From assembly GCF_042453785.1 (NCBI RefSeq), contig NC_091662.1:377001-441000 (forward strand): 64,000 nt of DNA, written 5' to 3'. Positions 30,121 to 42,260 of this stretch are shown piece after piece. Made by a program: the position numbers and the translations under genes. The stretch comes from Malus domestica (taxonomy: Eukaryota > Streptophyta > Magnoliopsida > Rosales > Rosaceae). How positions within the stretch are numbered: the first letter of the stretch is position 1; every line of letters starts with the position of its first letter. The notes under the pieces are model-generated. The model saw only the letters and a list, made by a program, of their open reading frames with translations, had not been told where the DNA came from and did not search any database.

Positions 30121-30243
30121 AACCGAGTATTGCAGGCTGCTGCAAAGCATCAATCTCAACCGTCTGATACGGAAGGCATCCAAGATCCATCTCCTGACTC
30201 AACACTTACAATCAAGGAGAATGTCGATCTATCAGAAGCATAA
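30121..30243 (+). other. In-frame tail downstream of the early stop of the rhodanese-like gene
   Basis: After the TAA at 30118-30120 the same frame stays open to a TAA at 30241-30243. It reads like protein (NRVLQAAAKHQSQPSD, then PSPDSTLTIKENVDLSEA). The stop sits where a CAA (Gln) would continue the sequence. It probably was the last part of the coding region and now acts as 3' UTR. Confidence 0.6.
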
Positions 30244-30759
30244 AGGTTGATATTTTCTTGCAGTAGGCATCTCCTGACTCGTGTTCTAGCTCGAAAGTTG
30301 ATCTGAGCTGTATTAGCAAATCAAGGAAGGTTAATGAAGCTAAATAAGTGATAATTCTGTAACAATGTGCACTCAAGTTGGCTCTCTCAAGTTTCCTCCT
30401 TATACAAGCCAACTCTCCACCCCTTATTTTAATATACAAACAACGTGATTTTAAGCTCAATTAGCCATCGATGTCGTCATCATCACATTTACGTGAGTTG
30501 AATGTGAGAGCTACTCCAATTAGACAGAGCCGAACATGAGCCGAACATGAGCCGAACGTGACACCTCTTCCAGTGACGAGATGAATATATCTACCAATGG
30601 ACTTCCAACGTCAATTGATAGCTGATAATTGACACATATTTCCCCCAAAATTTAAAAGATTTTAGCTTAAGAGATTTTGCTTGGGGACAAAAAACACATA
30701 AACAGAAAGGTCTCTCCTTTTTTGTTCGAAACGGAAAGCTTTCTGGAGATGACGTATCC
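30244..30759. other. Intergenic, 3' flank of the rhodanese-like gene
   Basis: Probable 3' UTR and spacer. It includes a short tandem GAGCCGAACATGA (three copies, about 30526-30562). No gene is seen. Confidence 0.4.
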
Positions 30760-31720
30760 TACTGTGTGAGAAATTTATATTTCTTATCAGAGATGCTGCA
30801 GGGTCATTTATCGGGTGTGACATACAGTGATTATGCTGGAGATTTATCTCCTCAGTCGACATTGGAGCTCTTGACAAGGAAGGAGAATGCTGTGTCATTG
30901 ATGTCCGACCTGAGGCAATATATATATTGCTTACTTTTTGGCCAGACCCTTATATTTGGCCAAAAAGGGAGACCCGAAGCCAACAGAGCTCCCCGCTTTG
31001 GTGGCGCTGATAATTTATCAAAATTTTGCCTAAGTGGGGCTGAAAAGACCAAGAATCCTTTTAATTGCCTAAAGTAAAACATAGTATGAGAGAGGAAATT
31101 CTAAGGATAAAAATCATTCAATTTCAAGTCTTTCACATCTAATTAACAGCAGGATCTTATGCCTAAAACTATGGGAAAGTACGTTGGTTAGCATATATGC
31201 CGTGAGTAATGAATAATGAGTTCTATATATTGTTTTGTACTGTGTGTAGGACAGGTCCAAGGTCATAGTTATGGATGCTGACGGCATTCGTTCCTAAGGT
31301 ATCGCTAGATCCTTGAGAAAGCTTGTTGTGTATAATACATCTTTTAATTAATAAATTCATTAGGACTTTTCTTAGTTGAGACCACTCATTTGACATTCCT
31401 CAGGAATAAAGAGAAGAGTGGATAGAGTGAGAAATTGGCTAGTTATGGATGCTGATGGCACTCGTTCCAAAGGTATCATCGCAAGATTCTTAAGAAAGCT
31501 TGGGGCTCAAGGCAAGTACATAATGCAAGATAAAGGTTCATATTTTAAATAAAAAAAAACATTAGGACATTTCTTATGGAAACTGGTATGTATCTTAAGA
31601 AAACCACTTAGTTCATCATAATTTTTTGGTTGGTATTTCGGGAATTGCTGAGCAACATCGTGGATGCTAACACCTTGAGATGTTTAAATGACAGAAACCG
31701 TACTTGGTTGTTATATGTAC
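30760..31720 (+). pseudogene. Truncated duplicate of the rhodanese-like gene (exons 4, 7, 7', 8)
   Basis: The part 30766-30935 repeats the end of intron 3 and exon 4 of the gene at 27490-27650, with small changes and lost bases. Copies of exon 7 occur twice, at about 31249-31325 and 31440-31520 (TCATAGTTATGGATGCTGA). The intron 7/exon 8 junction (GATGTTTAAATGACAGAAAC) follows near 31678-31710. The exons in between are missing and the frame is broken. It is a partial tandem duplicate of a host gene, about 3 kb downstream of its source, with no intact product. Confidence 0.85.
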
Positions 31721-31920
31721 AGTATAGAGTAGCTTGCGTCATTCATAGGAGGCATTTTCGTTAATTATAGTTAACTTGCTGTAATCATCTTTTGGTGTAT
31801 TGTATTTCCGCCTATATATGGCAGTGGTGATATTTAATGTTGCCGTGATCCTGATTACATCTACCCGATTCAGTGCAGTATACCGATGCTCTTAAGCTTC
31901 CAACTATCAAACTTTGACGT

Positions 31921-32045
31921 GCCTGGTACTGGTACGATGATGAGCAGGAAGAGAGCACTTGAAGAAGCCTTTAGTAGCATTTGGAACTTTTTCTTCTTGT
32001 TCATGGAAACATAATTGTACAATCATCATGATTTATTACTCGTGA
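31921..32045 (+). pseudogene. MAT1 3'-end fragment, copy 1
   Basis: The sequence GATGAGCAGGAAGAGAGCAC, coding MSRKRALEEAFSSIW, matches the C-terminus of plant MAT1 (recalled as SKRRALEEAFGSIW). The following 3' UTR-like text TTCATGGAAACATAATTGTA and ATTACTCGTGAAATGATCAT recurs at about 38030-38090 and 46400-46450. Only the tail of the gene is present. Confidence 0.65.
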
Positions 32046-32321
32046 AATGATCATTATTAAAAAGAGTAATGCCTTTTTTGCGCTTTATTCCATTTATTTA
32101 TGCATGCATGTGTTGTTGGAGTATGTGGCCGAGTGGCCAACTTTTGGCTATAAAAATTATAAAGGAAAGAAAAAAGGTGGACAACATCCTTCCTTGTTTT
32201 GGGGAGGAAAAAAGGAAAAAAGACAATATAATTATGTCCCTTCCATGTTTTGGGGAGGAAAATATGGCACCTTGTCTAAAGTGAATTGTTTTGGCCATAA
32301 CACCCGTGACTTTGGTTCTTA

Positions 32322-33028
32322 GAGCAACTCCAGCGTAGGAGCCCTCCCCCCAGGCTATTCACTATTTAATCCACCTAATGAACAGTAACTGCCCTTAATG
32401 AACAGTAATTGCCGTGGCAATTGCCTTTCGCATCTCCACCCCTGCACTGAATAGCCCTGGCAATTGATAATAAAATATTATTATTATTATATTTATAATT
32501 AATATTATATTATTTAATTTGTATAAATTAATATTATATATTCCTCATTCTTCCTTTTCTCTACGGATCCAGGGCCAATAGTCCAAAACTCATCCATCTG
32601 CAGGTAAAAACTCAGTCTCCTCCAAAAGCTAGCTCTGATTATAATGTCTGAACTCCATTTTTCACCGATGGTCATAAACAAAAGTTGAAGAAAAATAAAG
32701 TAAAACCCATCTATGTTCCCACTGATGCACAGGATCGGACTCCGATGTCGTGGATGACTCCCACTGCTTCTTCCAAATCTTCATCTTCTTCTTCGTCTTC
32801 TGCAACTTCCCAGAAATACAAAGGATTCATACCGTCCGCCTAAAAAAAGCGGGTGACGTCGCCCTGACGTCACACCCACTCGGGCTCTCGGGCTGGCACG
32901 AGTTGCCAGGCCTCTCCCTCAGGCTGGGCCTGTCCCTCTGGCTGCCACACGCTGGACCTCTCCCGTCGGGCTCTATGGCACTGTTCAACCCACTGTCCCC
33001 CGAGTTATAGCTCCCGCTGGAGCTGCTC
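32322..33028. mobile_element. PIF/Harbinger-type MITE, 707 bp, TTA target duplication
   Basis: The ends are GAGCAACTCCAGC and GCTGGAGCTGCTC, near-perfect inverted repeats. They are flanked by TTA at 32319-32321 and 33029-33031, the target duplication typical of PIF/Harbinger elements. Inside are AATGAACAGTAA repeats, an ATT microsatellite at about 32475, and a GC-rich right part. No transposase frame is present, so it is non-autonomous. Confidence 0.8.
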
Positions 33029-33031
33029 TTA

Positions 33032-33693
33032 ATAATTGTGAGGTTGGTTGCCTTTGGGAGTAATTGTGAGAAAGAGAAGCAGCCCATTTTCGGTTTTGAA
33101 GAGAGGGAGATAGAGAGCATCAGAAAATAAAGGGTGCTGCATCTCCTATTTGAAGGGAAGAAGAAAGTGCTCCTCTTCAATTGGTTAGTAATCATCCACC
33201 AAAGTAGTTGTTGTTGTAATAGCTTTGAGCTATATGTATAGAGAAGAAATTATTCATTATATTTCTTTCTCTATTTGTATCTTTGGTGTATGAGAGCTAT
33301 TAGGTGTATTGGGCTTTTGGGTTGTGAGATTGCCAATACTTTGTAAATTCCCATTTGGTTGATAGTGGATTATTGGGTGAGCTCCTATTGCTCCGAGGAC
33401 GTACTCCAATTACACTGACTATGGAGGAACCTCGTTAAAATCTTGGTGTCTTTAATATTTTGTTCTTGCATTTCCATTTGATAAATTTCCTGTGGGTTAG
33501 CTTGAGTTGGTTTCAACAGGTTTGGTGCTCTCCTAGCACAACAGCATGCATGCGAAGTCACTCCCAACCGTTGGATTAAATAACAAATTGTTTTTGGGTT
33601 TTTCCTGTATGTACCCTTTAACACGCAAAAGCCCCAAACCGACCGAAAATTGTAAAAGAGAAACAAAGAAAATTAGGGTTTGAGGGCAGAGAG
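33032..33693. other. Upstream region of the Kelch-like gene
   Basis: Spacer and promoter. TTAGGGTTT (a reverse telo-box) lies at 33673-33681, about 13 bases before the ATG. Nothing else is called; a T/A-rich stretch at 33200-33300 has no gene. Confidence 0.4.
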
Positions 33694-35029
33694 ATGGAGG
33701 AGCCGCAGACTCAGAACGTGAAACGACGGAGGGTGGAGTCTGAGGAGTGTCGGTCTTTGTATCTCTGCACGGAACAGGTTGCGGAGGATAGCCTTCGTTA
33801 CAATGTCCACGCCATCAATCTCGCAGATTTGTTATCATGCTCCTGTAAGATTCACGTTCAACTTCCTACTGTTGACGGCGGCGATGAGCTCGTGACAACC
33901 AAAGTATGCGACCTTTGTTCCTCCGGTGCCGGTCAATTGCCCTTGCTGAGGGATTTGGCTTCCATACGTGACGAGAATCTTTGCCACTGGTCTGGCTGCG
34001 GCGTCTTCGGCTCCCAAATCATTTTTGCCGGCGGCTTGGAGACCTCTGAAAGACCCCCAGCACCCTCAAGGACCGCAAGTAAGAAGATTTATGTGTTTGA
34101 GACAGATTCTAGTGTCGATTCAAATCCTTCCATTAAGCCCCTTTCTGAAAGCAGCCGCAGAATTATACCCGAGGAATTCATTGGCAACAAAACCCAACCG
34201 TTTATGGTTGAGTTCAACGGGGACGACGGGAAAAAGGATCTCTATGCTCTCTCCGGTTTTCCCTTTCCTGTGTGTATCCCTCCCACTTTTGAGGTACTTT
34301 ACGGGACATCCAAGAAATGGGTTGCTCTGCCGGATGTTCCATTCTTCGACTGTCAATGTCCTTATTTTTCTTATGCTGTTGTGGGCACTAAGATATTGGT
34401 CTCCAGCCTCGATACTCCGGTGTTCTGCTTTGATGTGGCCGAGAAGGAACCCAAACGGCAACACTGGAGGCAACTGTCCTTCTTCAATGGCAAGGACTTT
34501 CCCTTCGCGGGCACGGCTTTAGTCCTCGACTTGGATGATAGTGACGATGAAAAGCTAATGTTTGCGTATCAAGAGACTACCGAAGAATATTCTCTTTGGA
34601 ATCTAGCTGCTTACCGTGTGTGTATGACGGAAAAAAATGAATCTGTTGAGCTGCTTGGCTTTAATCTGATCCCCCCTGATCAGTTGCCTTTGCAATTTCG
34701 CTATAATGTATTCCGCCGGTATAAGTTGCTGGATTTAGGCGGTGGAAATGTGTGCCTTGTCGTAGGCTCCGACAGGCCACCAAGGGACGATGCCCTACCA
34801 AAGGGACGAATACACTTACGGGCAGCTCTCCGAGATGCGTTTTCTTGTCATAAGATTTCACTTTTCCTTTTCGAGGCAGAACAATACTATCTCCATCGAC
34901 ATCCTGGCGTCTCGCATCTTTGAATACGATTTCTCTTGCTACACTGTCATTGCTCAAATGTTTGGTTGCTTTCTGATAGCCAACCCAACCTTAGAGAGCG
35001 AGTGCCATCCATGGACTCGTGAACGATGA
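33694..35029 (+). CDS. Kelch-like protein of unknown role, frame break near the C-terminus
   Basis: One intronless frame runs 33694-34923 (409 codons). It begins MEEPQTQNVKRRRVE, a nuclear-localisation-like start, then shows beta-propeller-like pieces such as GVFGSQIIFAGGLE, KIYVFET, KDLYALSGFPFPV and VVGTKILVSSLDTPVFCFDV. Around 34790 the protein-like reading passes into the next frame. That frame gives DEYTYGQLSEMRFLVIRFHF and then ILASRIFEYDFSCY, up to a stop at 35027-35029, while the first frame ends in an odd His/Arg-rich tail. A one-base change, or a sequencing error, is likely. I recognise it only as a plant-specific Kelch/F-box-kelch-like type; no F-box is seen. Confidence 0.65.
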
Positions 35030-35715
35030 TTGACCACTCACGCTCCAGTTCTGGGTTGCTTCTGGTTTGTGCTGTAAGTAAGTAGTCCCTTTACCTTTTC
35101 CAGTATCTTCGATCATGCATATTTACCGCATGATCTAATTGCTAATGTTATTGATTGTGTGGCAAGATTTATTTGTGAGTATTGGATGTGCATAGGTGTG
35201 ACCACTGAATCAATACCTGTTATTATCGGGCTGGTGGTCCTTGATGAGTATTAGCAAGTATATACTAACCCTACATATGTATATGTAGGCAGGCGACAAG
35301 AAGTACAAGTAAAACTTAATACTGTTGTCATTTGTGCCCTTGATCATCATGTAAGACAAAGAGGATTCGGATTACTGGTACTGATATAAATCTTAAACTT
35401 GACTGGATCATTCATTCTTGTGCAGCAAGCCAATTGAATCGAAACATTATTGGACTTCCAAAGTGAATGTACAGGTGTCGTTGTGTTATAGGTTGTGGTA
35501 TGACACGTATATTTTGTTTGGGTTTGGGACAACAATATTTTCCTGGAGAAATAAAATAAGTCATACGATTGGTTACCTTATAATTGGGTACTAAACTTAC
35601 TATATCATTGAGTCGAATTTAATTATTTAAGACGTTCCACTTGAAATTAGAGAGTAACAACACTCAATCGTGCTAATGGCTCAAAAGGGAGCAATTAAGC
35701 TTGGGAAATGATGAC
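35030..35715. other. Intergenic, 3' flank of the Kelch-like gene
   Basis: Probable 3' UTR followed by spacer. No gene or clear repeat is seen. Confidence 0.4.
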
Positions 35716-36112
35716 CACTTACTATTTTTGGCTTTTTAGCCAAAAATAGTGATTGAAATTTGCATAACTTCTCATTTTGTTCCCTAAGATTTGAAATCAA
35801 TAGAATTGGTTCATGAGTTTGTCCACAATTAATCATTTTAATCATTCCATGAAAAAAAATCCATAAAATAAGGATACAATGACAAAAATACCCTTAATTT
35901 TTTTCAAATCATTTTGGCCCATTGTTTATTATATTGAGGGTAATTTTGTCATTTTGATCTTTATTTAACATAATTTTTCATTCAATGACCAATATGATTG
36001 ATGGTGGATAATCTCATAAACCACTTGTATTGATTTCAAATCTCAGGGACCAAAATGATTAGTTATACAAATCTCAGGGATCATTTTGGCTAAAAAGCCC
36101 ACTATTTTTTAG
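35716..36112. mobile_element. MITE with inverted arms
   Basis: The left arm (ATAACTTCTCATTTTGTTCC, then GATTTGAAATCAATAGAATT) pairs with the right arm at about 36000-36075 (TTGATTTCAAATCTCAGGGA, then ATGATTAGTTATAC). Outer ends share CTTTTTAGCCAAAA. It is about 0.4 kb with no coding capacity. Its GATTTGAAATCAAT arm resembles other Rosaceae foldback MITEs. Confidence 0.7.
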
Positions 36113-37837
36113 AGATAATCAGATATAATACCAATTACATAGCTAATAATTTAATCCTACATATTTTTATTATCAACTGAGGTCGGTTTACATTTGAGTT
36201 TTGAACCTGCTCAATAATTTTCCTATTTTGTGATTATGAGTTAGTTTATTATTTTATGTGAAGCTCAATGAATTTGGATTGAGAATTTATGTGTTTGGAG
36301 TTGGACTGAGAAGCTTATTATTTCAAAACTAAGATCATCTCCAACCGAAAGGGTTATGTATAGCCATGTCTAGAATTATAGCTATGTAAGAAATTATTTT
36401 TAATAAATAGCGGTAGACCATATTAATATATCATCTCCAATCGAAAGAGTTAAATATAGTCCTTAAATAATTTATTAGTTTTAAGTGTACTCTTCAAATT
36501 TATTAAGTACTACTTATATCATGTGAAAATAATATTATCGAGACATGATTTTTTTAAGGTCGATAGAAAGTGAGAAAATAGATTAAAATGAGTCGAGATA
36601 GTAAGGATTAAGTAGAATCATATTTTTAAAAATGGGGTCACAAATATAATCCAATTCTAAAGGCTCCGCATCTTTTTTCAATTAGAATCCCTATAATTTG
36701 CGGTCTATATTTGAACTTTTCCAAAACATGTTTTCTGATCAAGTAAAATATGGCCAAATCAGGCCCCTTTTTTTTTTTTTTGAAAAGAAATCAGGCCATG
36801 TTTTTGTCTAAACATAAAAGCATGATTTTCCTCATGGGTTTTTGAGCTATATGCGTCCACTCAGCTGTCAAGAAACCCAAAAAGGAGTTGGTGATGGGCT
36901 CCACAATCGGGCTGTTGGGTGGGCTCAGCAGGAATTGGATCCTTTCTGAGCAAATGGTGGGAATCCTCATGACCCACTAACAGGGTCCAACGGTTACAAT
37001 TATTATAAATTTAGAGGGATCCTGTTTGTAACCGTTTGATCAAAATCTAACAGCCCGTGTTAGTGGGTCATGAGGATCCCCACCATTTGCTCAGGAGGGG
37101 ATCCAATTTCGGCTCAACATACTCAGCCTGATAGCCTTTTGGCTATGGTGGGTCCCAATTTTTTTAGCTTAACTCCCCATTGGAGTTGGAGTTGAATTTT
37201 GTGGCATTTCGAGCTATAGCTTGATTTATGACCCTATAACTATCTCCATTATAGTTCACCTAACAAGTACCTCATCAATCCAATACTAATAGGGTCCTAG
37301 TATAACATCTTATTCACAAATTAAGCCAAGATACGTAGAACCATAATATGATGAATGATGAAAAATAGAAATTGATTCAGCTCACACTCGCTAACCTCAT
37401 ATTCTTGTTTGATTGAGATTAATCTCTTCACTAGAAGCTTGAACTCAAGTCTCAGAGTATGAGCGTTGAATTGAATTGATTGCTATATGTACCAGAATTT
37501 CGTATTAATTCTATTAAGTTGCCACTAAACTGTATATTATTATTGTTTAGATAACTATCAAACTGTTTTTTATTGTATAATCTAAACAATAACATAACTG
37601 AGAATAATAAAAATAAGAGTTTTTTAACTTTAATCCTTGAAGAAGATTGAAATTAATAAAAACCTGATGTTAGATTATATATTGATTATAACCCCTTGAT
37701 GTGTCCTTAATTCAAATTAATTGATGTGTATTTTATTCAATGCCTCCCATTAAAATATTTAAATTTATTAATATACACATTTTAATTTATTTTTTAACCA
37801 AGAAAAAAGTTTTATTAATTTATTAATTTGGTTGTCA
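36113..37837. other. Intergenic, AT-rich, with nested short elements
   Basis: AT-rich spacer. The stretch 36331-37190 starts with CATCTCCAACCGAAAGGG and ends with CCATTGGAGTTGGAGTTG, and may be a larger decayed MITE enclosing the one at 36933-37108. The evidence for the outer element is weak. Confidence 0.35.
36933..37108. mobile_element. Palindromic MITE, 176 bp
   Basis: AATTGGATCC at the left end and GGATCCAATT at the right end are perfect inverted repeats. The arms continue as GAGCAAATGGTGGGAATCCT and its complement (ATCCCCACCATTTGCTC), then ATGACCCACTAACA and CGGTTACAA. The whole element is a near-palindrome with a loop of about 30 bases. Confidence 0.8.
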
Positions 37838-37883
37838 CTAACTCATTGCCACCGTCAACAGCAGGAGGAAGAGAGCAATTTTT
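37838..37883 (-). pseudogene. Short inverted fragment of the Kelch-like gene
   Basis: On the minus strand this reads PPAVDGGNELVTTK, matching LPTVDGGDELVTTK of the gene at 33694. Only about 45 bases are recognisable. It lies directly before a MAT1 tail fragment. Confidence 0.5.
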
Positions 37884-37920
37884 TAAGGTGCCCCTCTTAG
37901 TTAAATTTTTGATGATTTCG

Positions 37921-38090
37921 CCTCTGACGATGATGAGCAGGAAGAGAGCACTTGAAGAAGCCTTTGAGTTGCATTTGGATTTGTTAGGATCATAACTTTT
38001 CTTCAAGTCTGTAATTCTTTTTGTTCATGGAAGCAAAATTGTACAATCATCATGATCTATTACTTGTGAAATGATCATTATTAAAAATTA
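37921..38090 (+). pseudogene. MAT1 3'-end fragment, copy 2
   Basis: GATGAGCAGGAAGAGAGCAC followed by TTGAAGAAGCCTTTGAGTTG matches the copy at 31921 and the MAT1 pseudogene at 46300. The 3' UTR-like tail (TTGTACAATCATCATGATCT, TTGTGAAATGATCATTATTA) is also shared. No more of the gene is present. Confidence 0.6.
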
Positions 38091-38879
38091 TGTATTGAGA
38101 ATTTATATTTTGGATAATTGTTTCTCTTTTGGAGCTTAGAAATTCATAGAATCCTGCTCTTTCTCTTGCCATGGACCTCCTTGACGCCGTTACCACTTAT
38201 CGCGCGCCTAATGGTATTTTTCTAAACCAACCATTTGTAACTCACCAGGAGTTTCAACTTTTACTCCGACTAATTAAGAGTTTGATATCTAATTCCCGTC
38301 CTCCTTTTCCTAGTGTCTCGTTCGGGTGTAACCAAAATACAAACCAATTTTAAGTATCGCACCATGTAGTTTTTTAGTGACCCTAATTTGAGCCTGTTAA
38401 CAAAGAGAAGACTGAGTACCGTTAGACTAATTGATCACGTGTACATATGTGAATGACACCTTTTTGTTGATAGCAGATAATTACATTGTCGAAATGAAGA
38501 GCACGTGTTATACTTCATGAGCTAGCTACCTTTCTTATTTGTCTTTTCCTATCTACCTATCTTACTCATCACTTGACACATGTTATAGGATTTTTAGGTA
38601 CATGCGCAAAGAGGTTAAAATCACACAAAATACTTGCAAGATAACAAGGTTATTGTTGTATAAACAGCTCAAGCAAGATCGTTTTCCGCATAAATTATTT
38701 AAAACAATTTATGAAAAACCAAAATTTTAGTTAATTATTTAAAAACAAAAATGAAAAAAGGGTGATTTAATTACCTAAATTTAGAAAAACGAAATTAATT
38801 AAAAAGGTTATTAAAATCTACAATTTTTAGAAAAAGAAAAAGGAAACAATTTTTAGAATTCAAAATGAGAAAATACTAG
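38091..38879. other. Intergenic
   Basis: AT-rich spacer. The short frames 38171-38353 (starts MDLLDAVTTYRAPNGIF) and 38539-38730 have no recognised family and are not called as genes. Confidence 0.35.
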
Positions 38880-41800
38880 GGTTCTGCCGTCACCCTAACA
38901 ATCTTACGTAGTTCTTTTAATTCCTTATGAATTACACATGCATATTTTGAAGGTTAGATTTTCCTAAAGTATGCCCTACTTGGAACCTTCAATATAGAAC
39001 GTATATCTAACATGTAACACGTCTGTGACGTCCAGATCGAATATGAACATGCAAAACTTATTAAGTTTTGTGAAAACCTTTTGAAAAACCATATAACTCC
39101 TAAGACGTGTCGTCCATCCTAAGTAGCTACACATATTAACCACACGAAGCCTTAGTAAATTTTAAAGACAATCCTTCGCCCAAATTGCATCAAATTACTT
39201 TTATAAATATCTTAATGGTCGCGAATCACTAAGACAAATACATAGTTTAAAGCACAGTGATTAACAATCCAAAACTTGCATGCATAAATTTATAAGAAAA
39301 TTAAAAAGAAACTACATATTCTTGCTAAGGATCATGGTTTCACCCTAACAAAAAGAATTAGTTACGCATATTCATAATTAAAATCAAAAGAATTGTATTA
39401 AACTAGAAAAAGAATGAAAACACCTTGTAGAATAAAGTTTGAAAATATCTAAGCTCTAGCCAATATCTTATTCTCAAATCTTGCGTACCTTCCCCCCAGG
39501 GCTGGCCAAAAAGGCTTATGTATACTACTCAAATTAAAATCCTCATAGTAAAAGGTATTAGAATAAAACTAAGAAACCTAATAAATTGAAATAAATAGGA
39601 AACATAATCTTAAATTAAGTTGGTAAATTCGTCCAAAAATCTGCACAGCCACGTTTTGGACCCAATTCAGCTCCAAACCTGGCCCAAAAGAGATGGATTT
39701 AAAGCTTGAACTGTTATGAACACTTCTCTAGTAGGCCACAAACCCATTTGAGGTCATATTGAGCTCAAAAAACGCAATTTAAGCCCAAAAACGTCACTTT
39801 CCAGTAACGCGCACTGCTTCTTTCTTTGATTGCGAGAAAATAACCACTTAGTAGAAAAATCCCAAATTTTGACACAAACAAGCCAAGAGACACACGAACG
39901 TCCTCCAATTTGAATCACTCCAAAATTCGTCCATTTTATCATGTTTTAATTCAGAGGAAATCGAATGTCCTATATTGAAAATATAAAGCAAAGTATCAAA
40001 ATTCTACCAAAATAATTACGAAATTATACTAAGAATGGGGTAAAATATATAATATAATATTGACTCATCAAAATACCTCCAAACTTAGCTTTTTGCTTGT
40101 CCTCAAGCAAAACCAAACTAGAAAACAAAAATAAAAGCTAACAAACTAGAAACTAAACTAAAACTAAATGACAAAAAATTTCACCTTCAAAGTTGCAATT
40201 TGTAGAAAACGTTAAACATCATAACATCTTTTCAAAAGTTCCAGCCAATCCCATTACAGAGTCGAAGCCATTTAGAATCGATTAGAAAAGAATTCACAAA
40301 CTTCCTTCGGTGTAAAGTGAACCAACATAACTTGAAACATAACTATCATATTTTTTTTCTTCTTTTTGATTTTTTCTCTCTCTTTTTTTATTTTTTATTT
40401 TTAGTAATAGTAGTGGTTGTGCAATGTCAGTTCACTTAAGTTTTCGATCCAACCCATATATCGAGCTTTAGGTTAATGACTCCAAAACCACTAAGGCTTT
40501 AGGGCACTAGGTGTATAACACCCTTAAGGACATATTAACTCGAGTTGGAAAGGCTACGAAACCAACTAACCACCCTGCCTCATGCCAAAACTCTACCATT
40601 TAACGCGAAAATCATTGCTGATTAGGTAGAACTGGCCCGGTTACTAGACAAAGCCTTGGGTGGAACAATTATTACTTTATTCATAATAATAACTAGAACA
40701 ATAATTTAAAATACACTTAGACTAAAAGTAAATGTTTCAATCTCACTCCACACAAATCATGTTGGTGTGAATGTGCAAATTTTCAAAGTATAACTTATGA
40801 ATTAGTGTCTAAGCAATGATAAATAGAAAAGACTCAAATGTGGGATTAACCTTAACCATGTCCATTTGTTTTAACGTTTAAAATAATCTATGGATATTAA
40901 CTTAAAAAGAATGAAAATTTTATTTGACTCAAAATTAAAATTCTAAAATTATACCTTCCCACCCCCAAACTTATTTCACGCTTTGTCCTCAAGATACGAA
41001 AAACAATAATAGATCAAAGACACCAAAGAAACCTAACTAAACGAACAAAGAAACGAAAAAAAACTAAATAACACGAAAAACAAAAATGAGATCAAAGACA
41101 CCAAAGAAACCTAACTAAACGAACAAAGAAACGAAAAAAAAAGAAAAAAAAGAAATACAAGATAGGAGAGCACCTGGATTTAAAAATTTGGACTTTGGCA
41201 CGGGTCATGGGGCCTGATGCAAAAGAACATGGAGCACGATTGGCAGCCCTGGGAACCAAAAGAATCTGGGCCCTGAAAAGATCCATGAACAGATTGTGAA
41301 AACTAACCCTTTGGCACACGTATACCGCACACGTGCACCAAAACCTAGCTGTTTGTGACCAAGCTTTGGATGCTCTGCATGCATTTGTCTCGAGCCCAGA
41401 GCGGCTCTCTCTCCCTCTCATTCAAACCGGTTCTCCTCGGGTAGCACGGAGGCTCAGAATGCGCACACGTGTCGTGCATCAGGAATGGGAGCTCCCTAGG
41501 ATTCCAATTGAAAGGCTAGATCTCTCTCCCAGTTCTGAATGCTTTATAGAACCCTAGGTCTCTCTCTCATTTCTCTAAAGATGAGGGATATCTCTCAAGA
41601 AAATCACAGAAACCGCTCTCTCTAATTCTCGAGAAAAACCATAGCTACTCCTTCATTCTTCAAACCCAGCAATCCGTGTCTCGCCCTCTTCAAGAACGAG
41701 GCAGAACCACTCCCAAACTCATTTACTGCTGCAAAAGACAAAGGAATCTAACATCCATTCATTTTCTGAGTTAAAATGTGCGTAGACTGCTCACGGATCT

Positions 41801-42260
41801 GTCGCCGGAAAAATAGAAATCGGGAGCAAATCGTCTCAGAACCACAGATCCGAGCATAAGAAAGGTAAAAACTCATGTCGTGAAATGTTCAGCTCCGTAT
41901 GGCTAAGAATGGTTCAATGTCACTGCATAGCTCAAATGTCCATCTCTCTGTGCATGTAGGTGGCTCGGATCGAGTGGAAATCCGAGAAAAAGAATCCTCA
42001 AGCTGCAAATGTAGTTGACAAAATGGCAAAGCAAATCTCGAAGTCGCCGCGACCTTGGATCTGAAAGGTATAAACACCCATCTCTGCTGGAACCATGTTT
42101 GTTGGATGTGGAAACTTTTTGTAAATGAGTATGCCTGTATTATCTTCTCCCCGTAATAAACCTATTGAAAACCTGATCACCCCAAAACATATATATACCC
42201 ATGTGGACTCGAACCGTGTTGAGGACAGAGAATGAACCAACCCCCAAACTTAAATACTGG
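38880..42260 (-). mobile_element. Fossil LTR-retroelement zone (Ty3/Gypsy Tat/Athila-like, tentative)
   Basis: Read on the minus strand, three places have a polypurine-tract-like text such as AAGTTTGGGGG (about 42255, 40970 and, as AAGTTTGGAGG, 40080). The last two are preceded by CTTGAGGACAAGC-like sequence. This combination is typical of the 3' ends of plant Tat/Athila-type elements just before the LTR. No gag or pol reading can be recognised, so the element or elements are old, incomplete and probably nested. Outer limits are approximate. Confidence 0.35.
41012..41141 (+). repeat. Local direct duplication, 79-base offset
   Basis: A stretch of about 50 bases (GATCAAAGACACCAAAGAAA, then CCTAACTAAACGAACAAAGA) occurs at 41012-41062 and again at 41091-41141, nearly identical. 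Confidence 0.8.
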
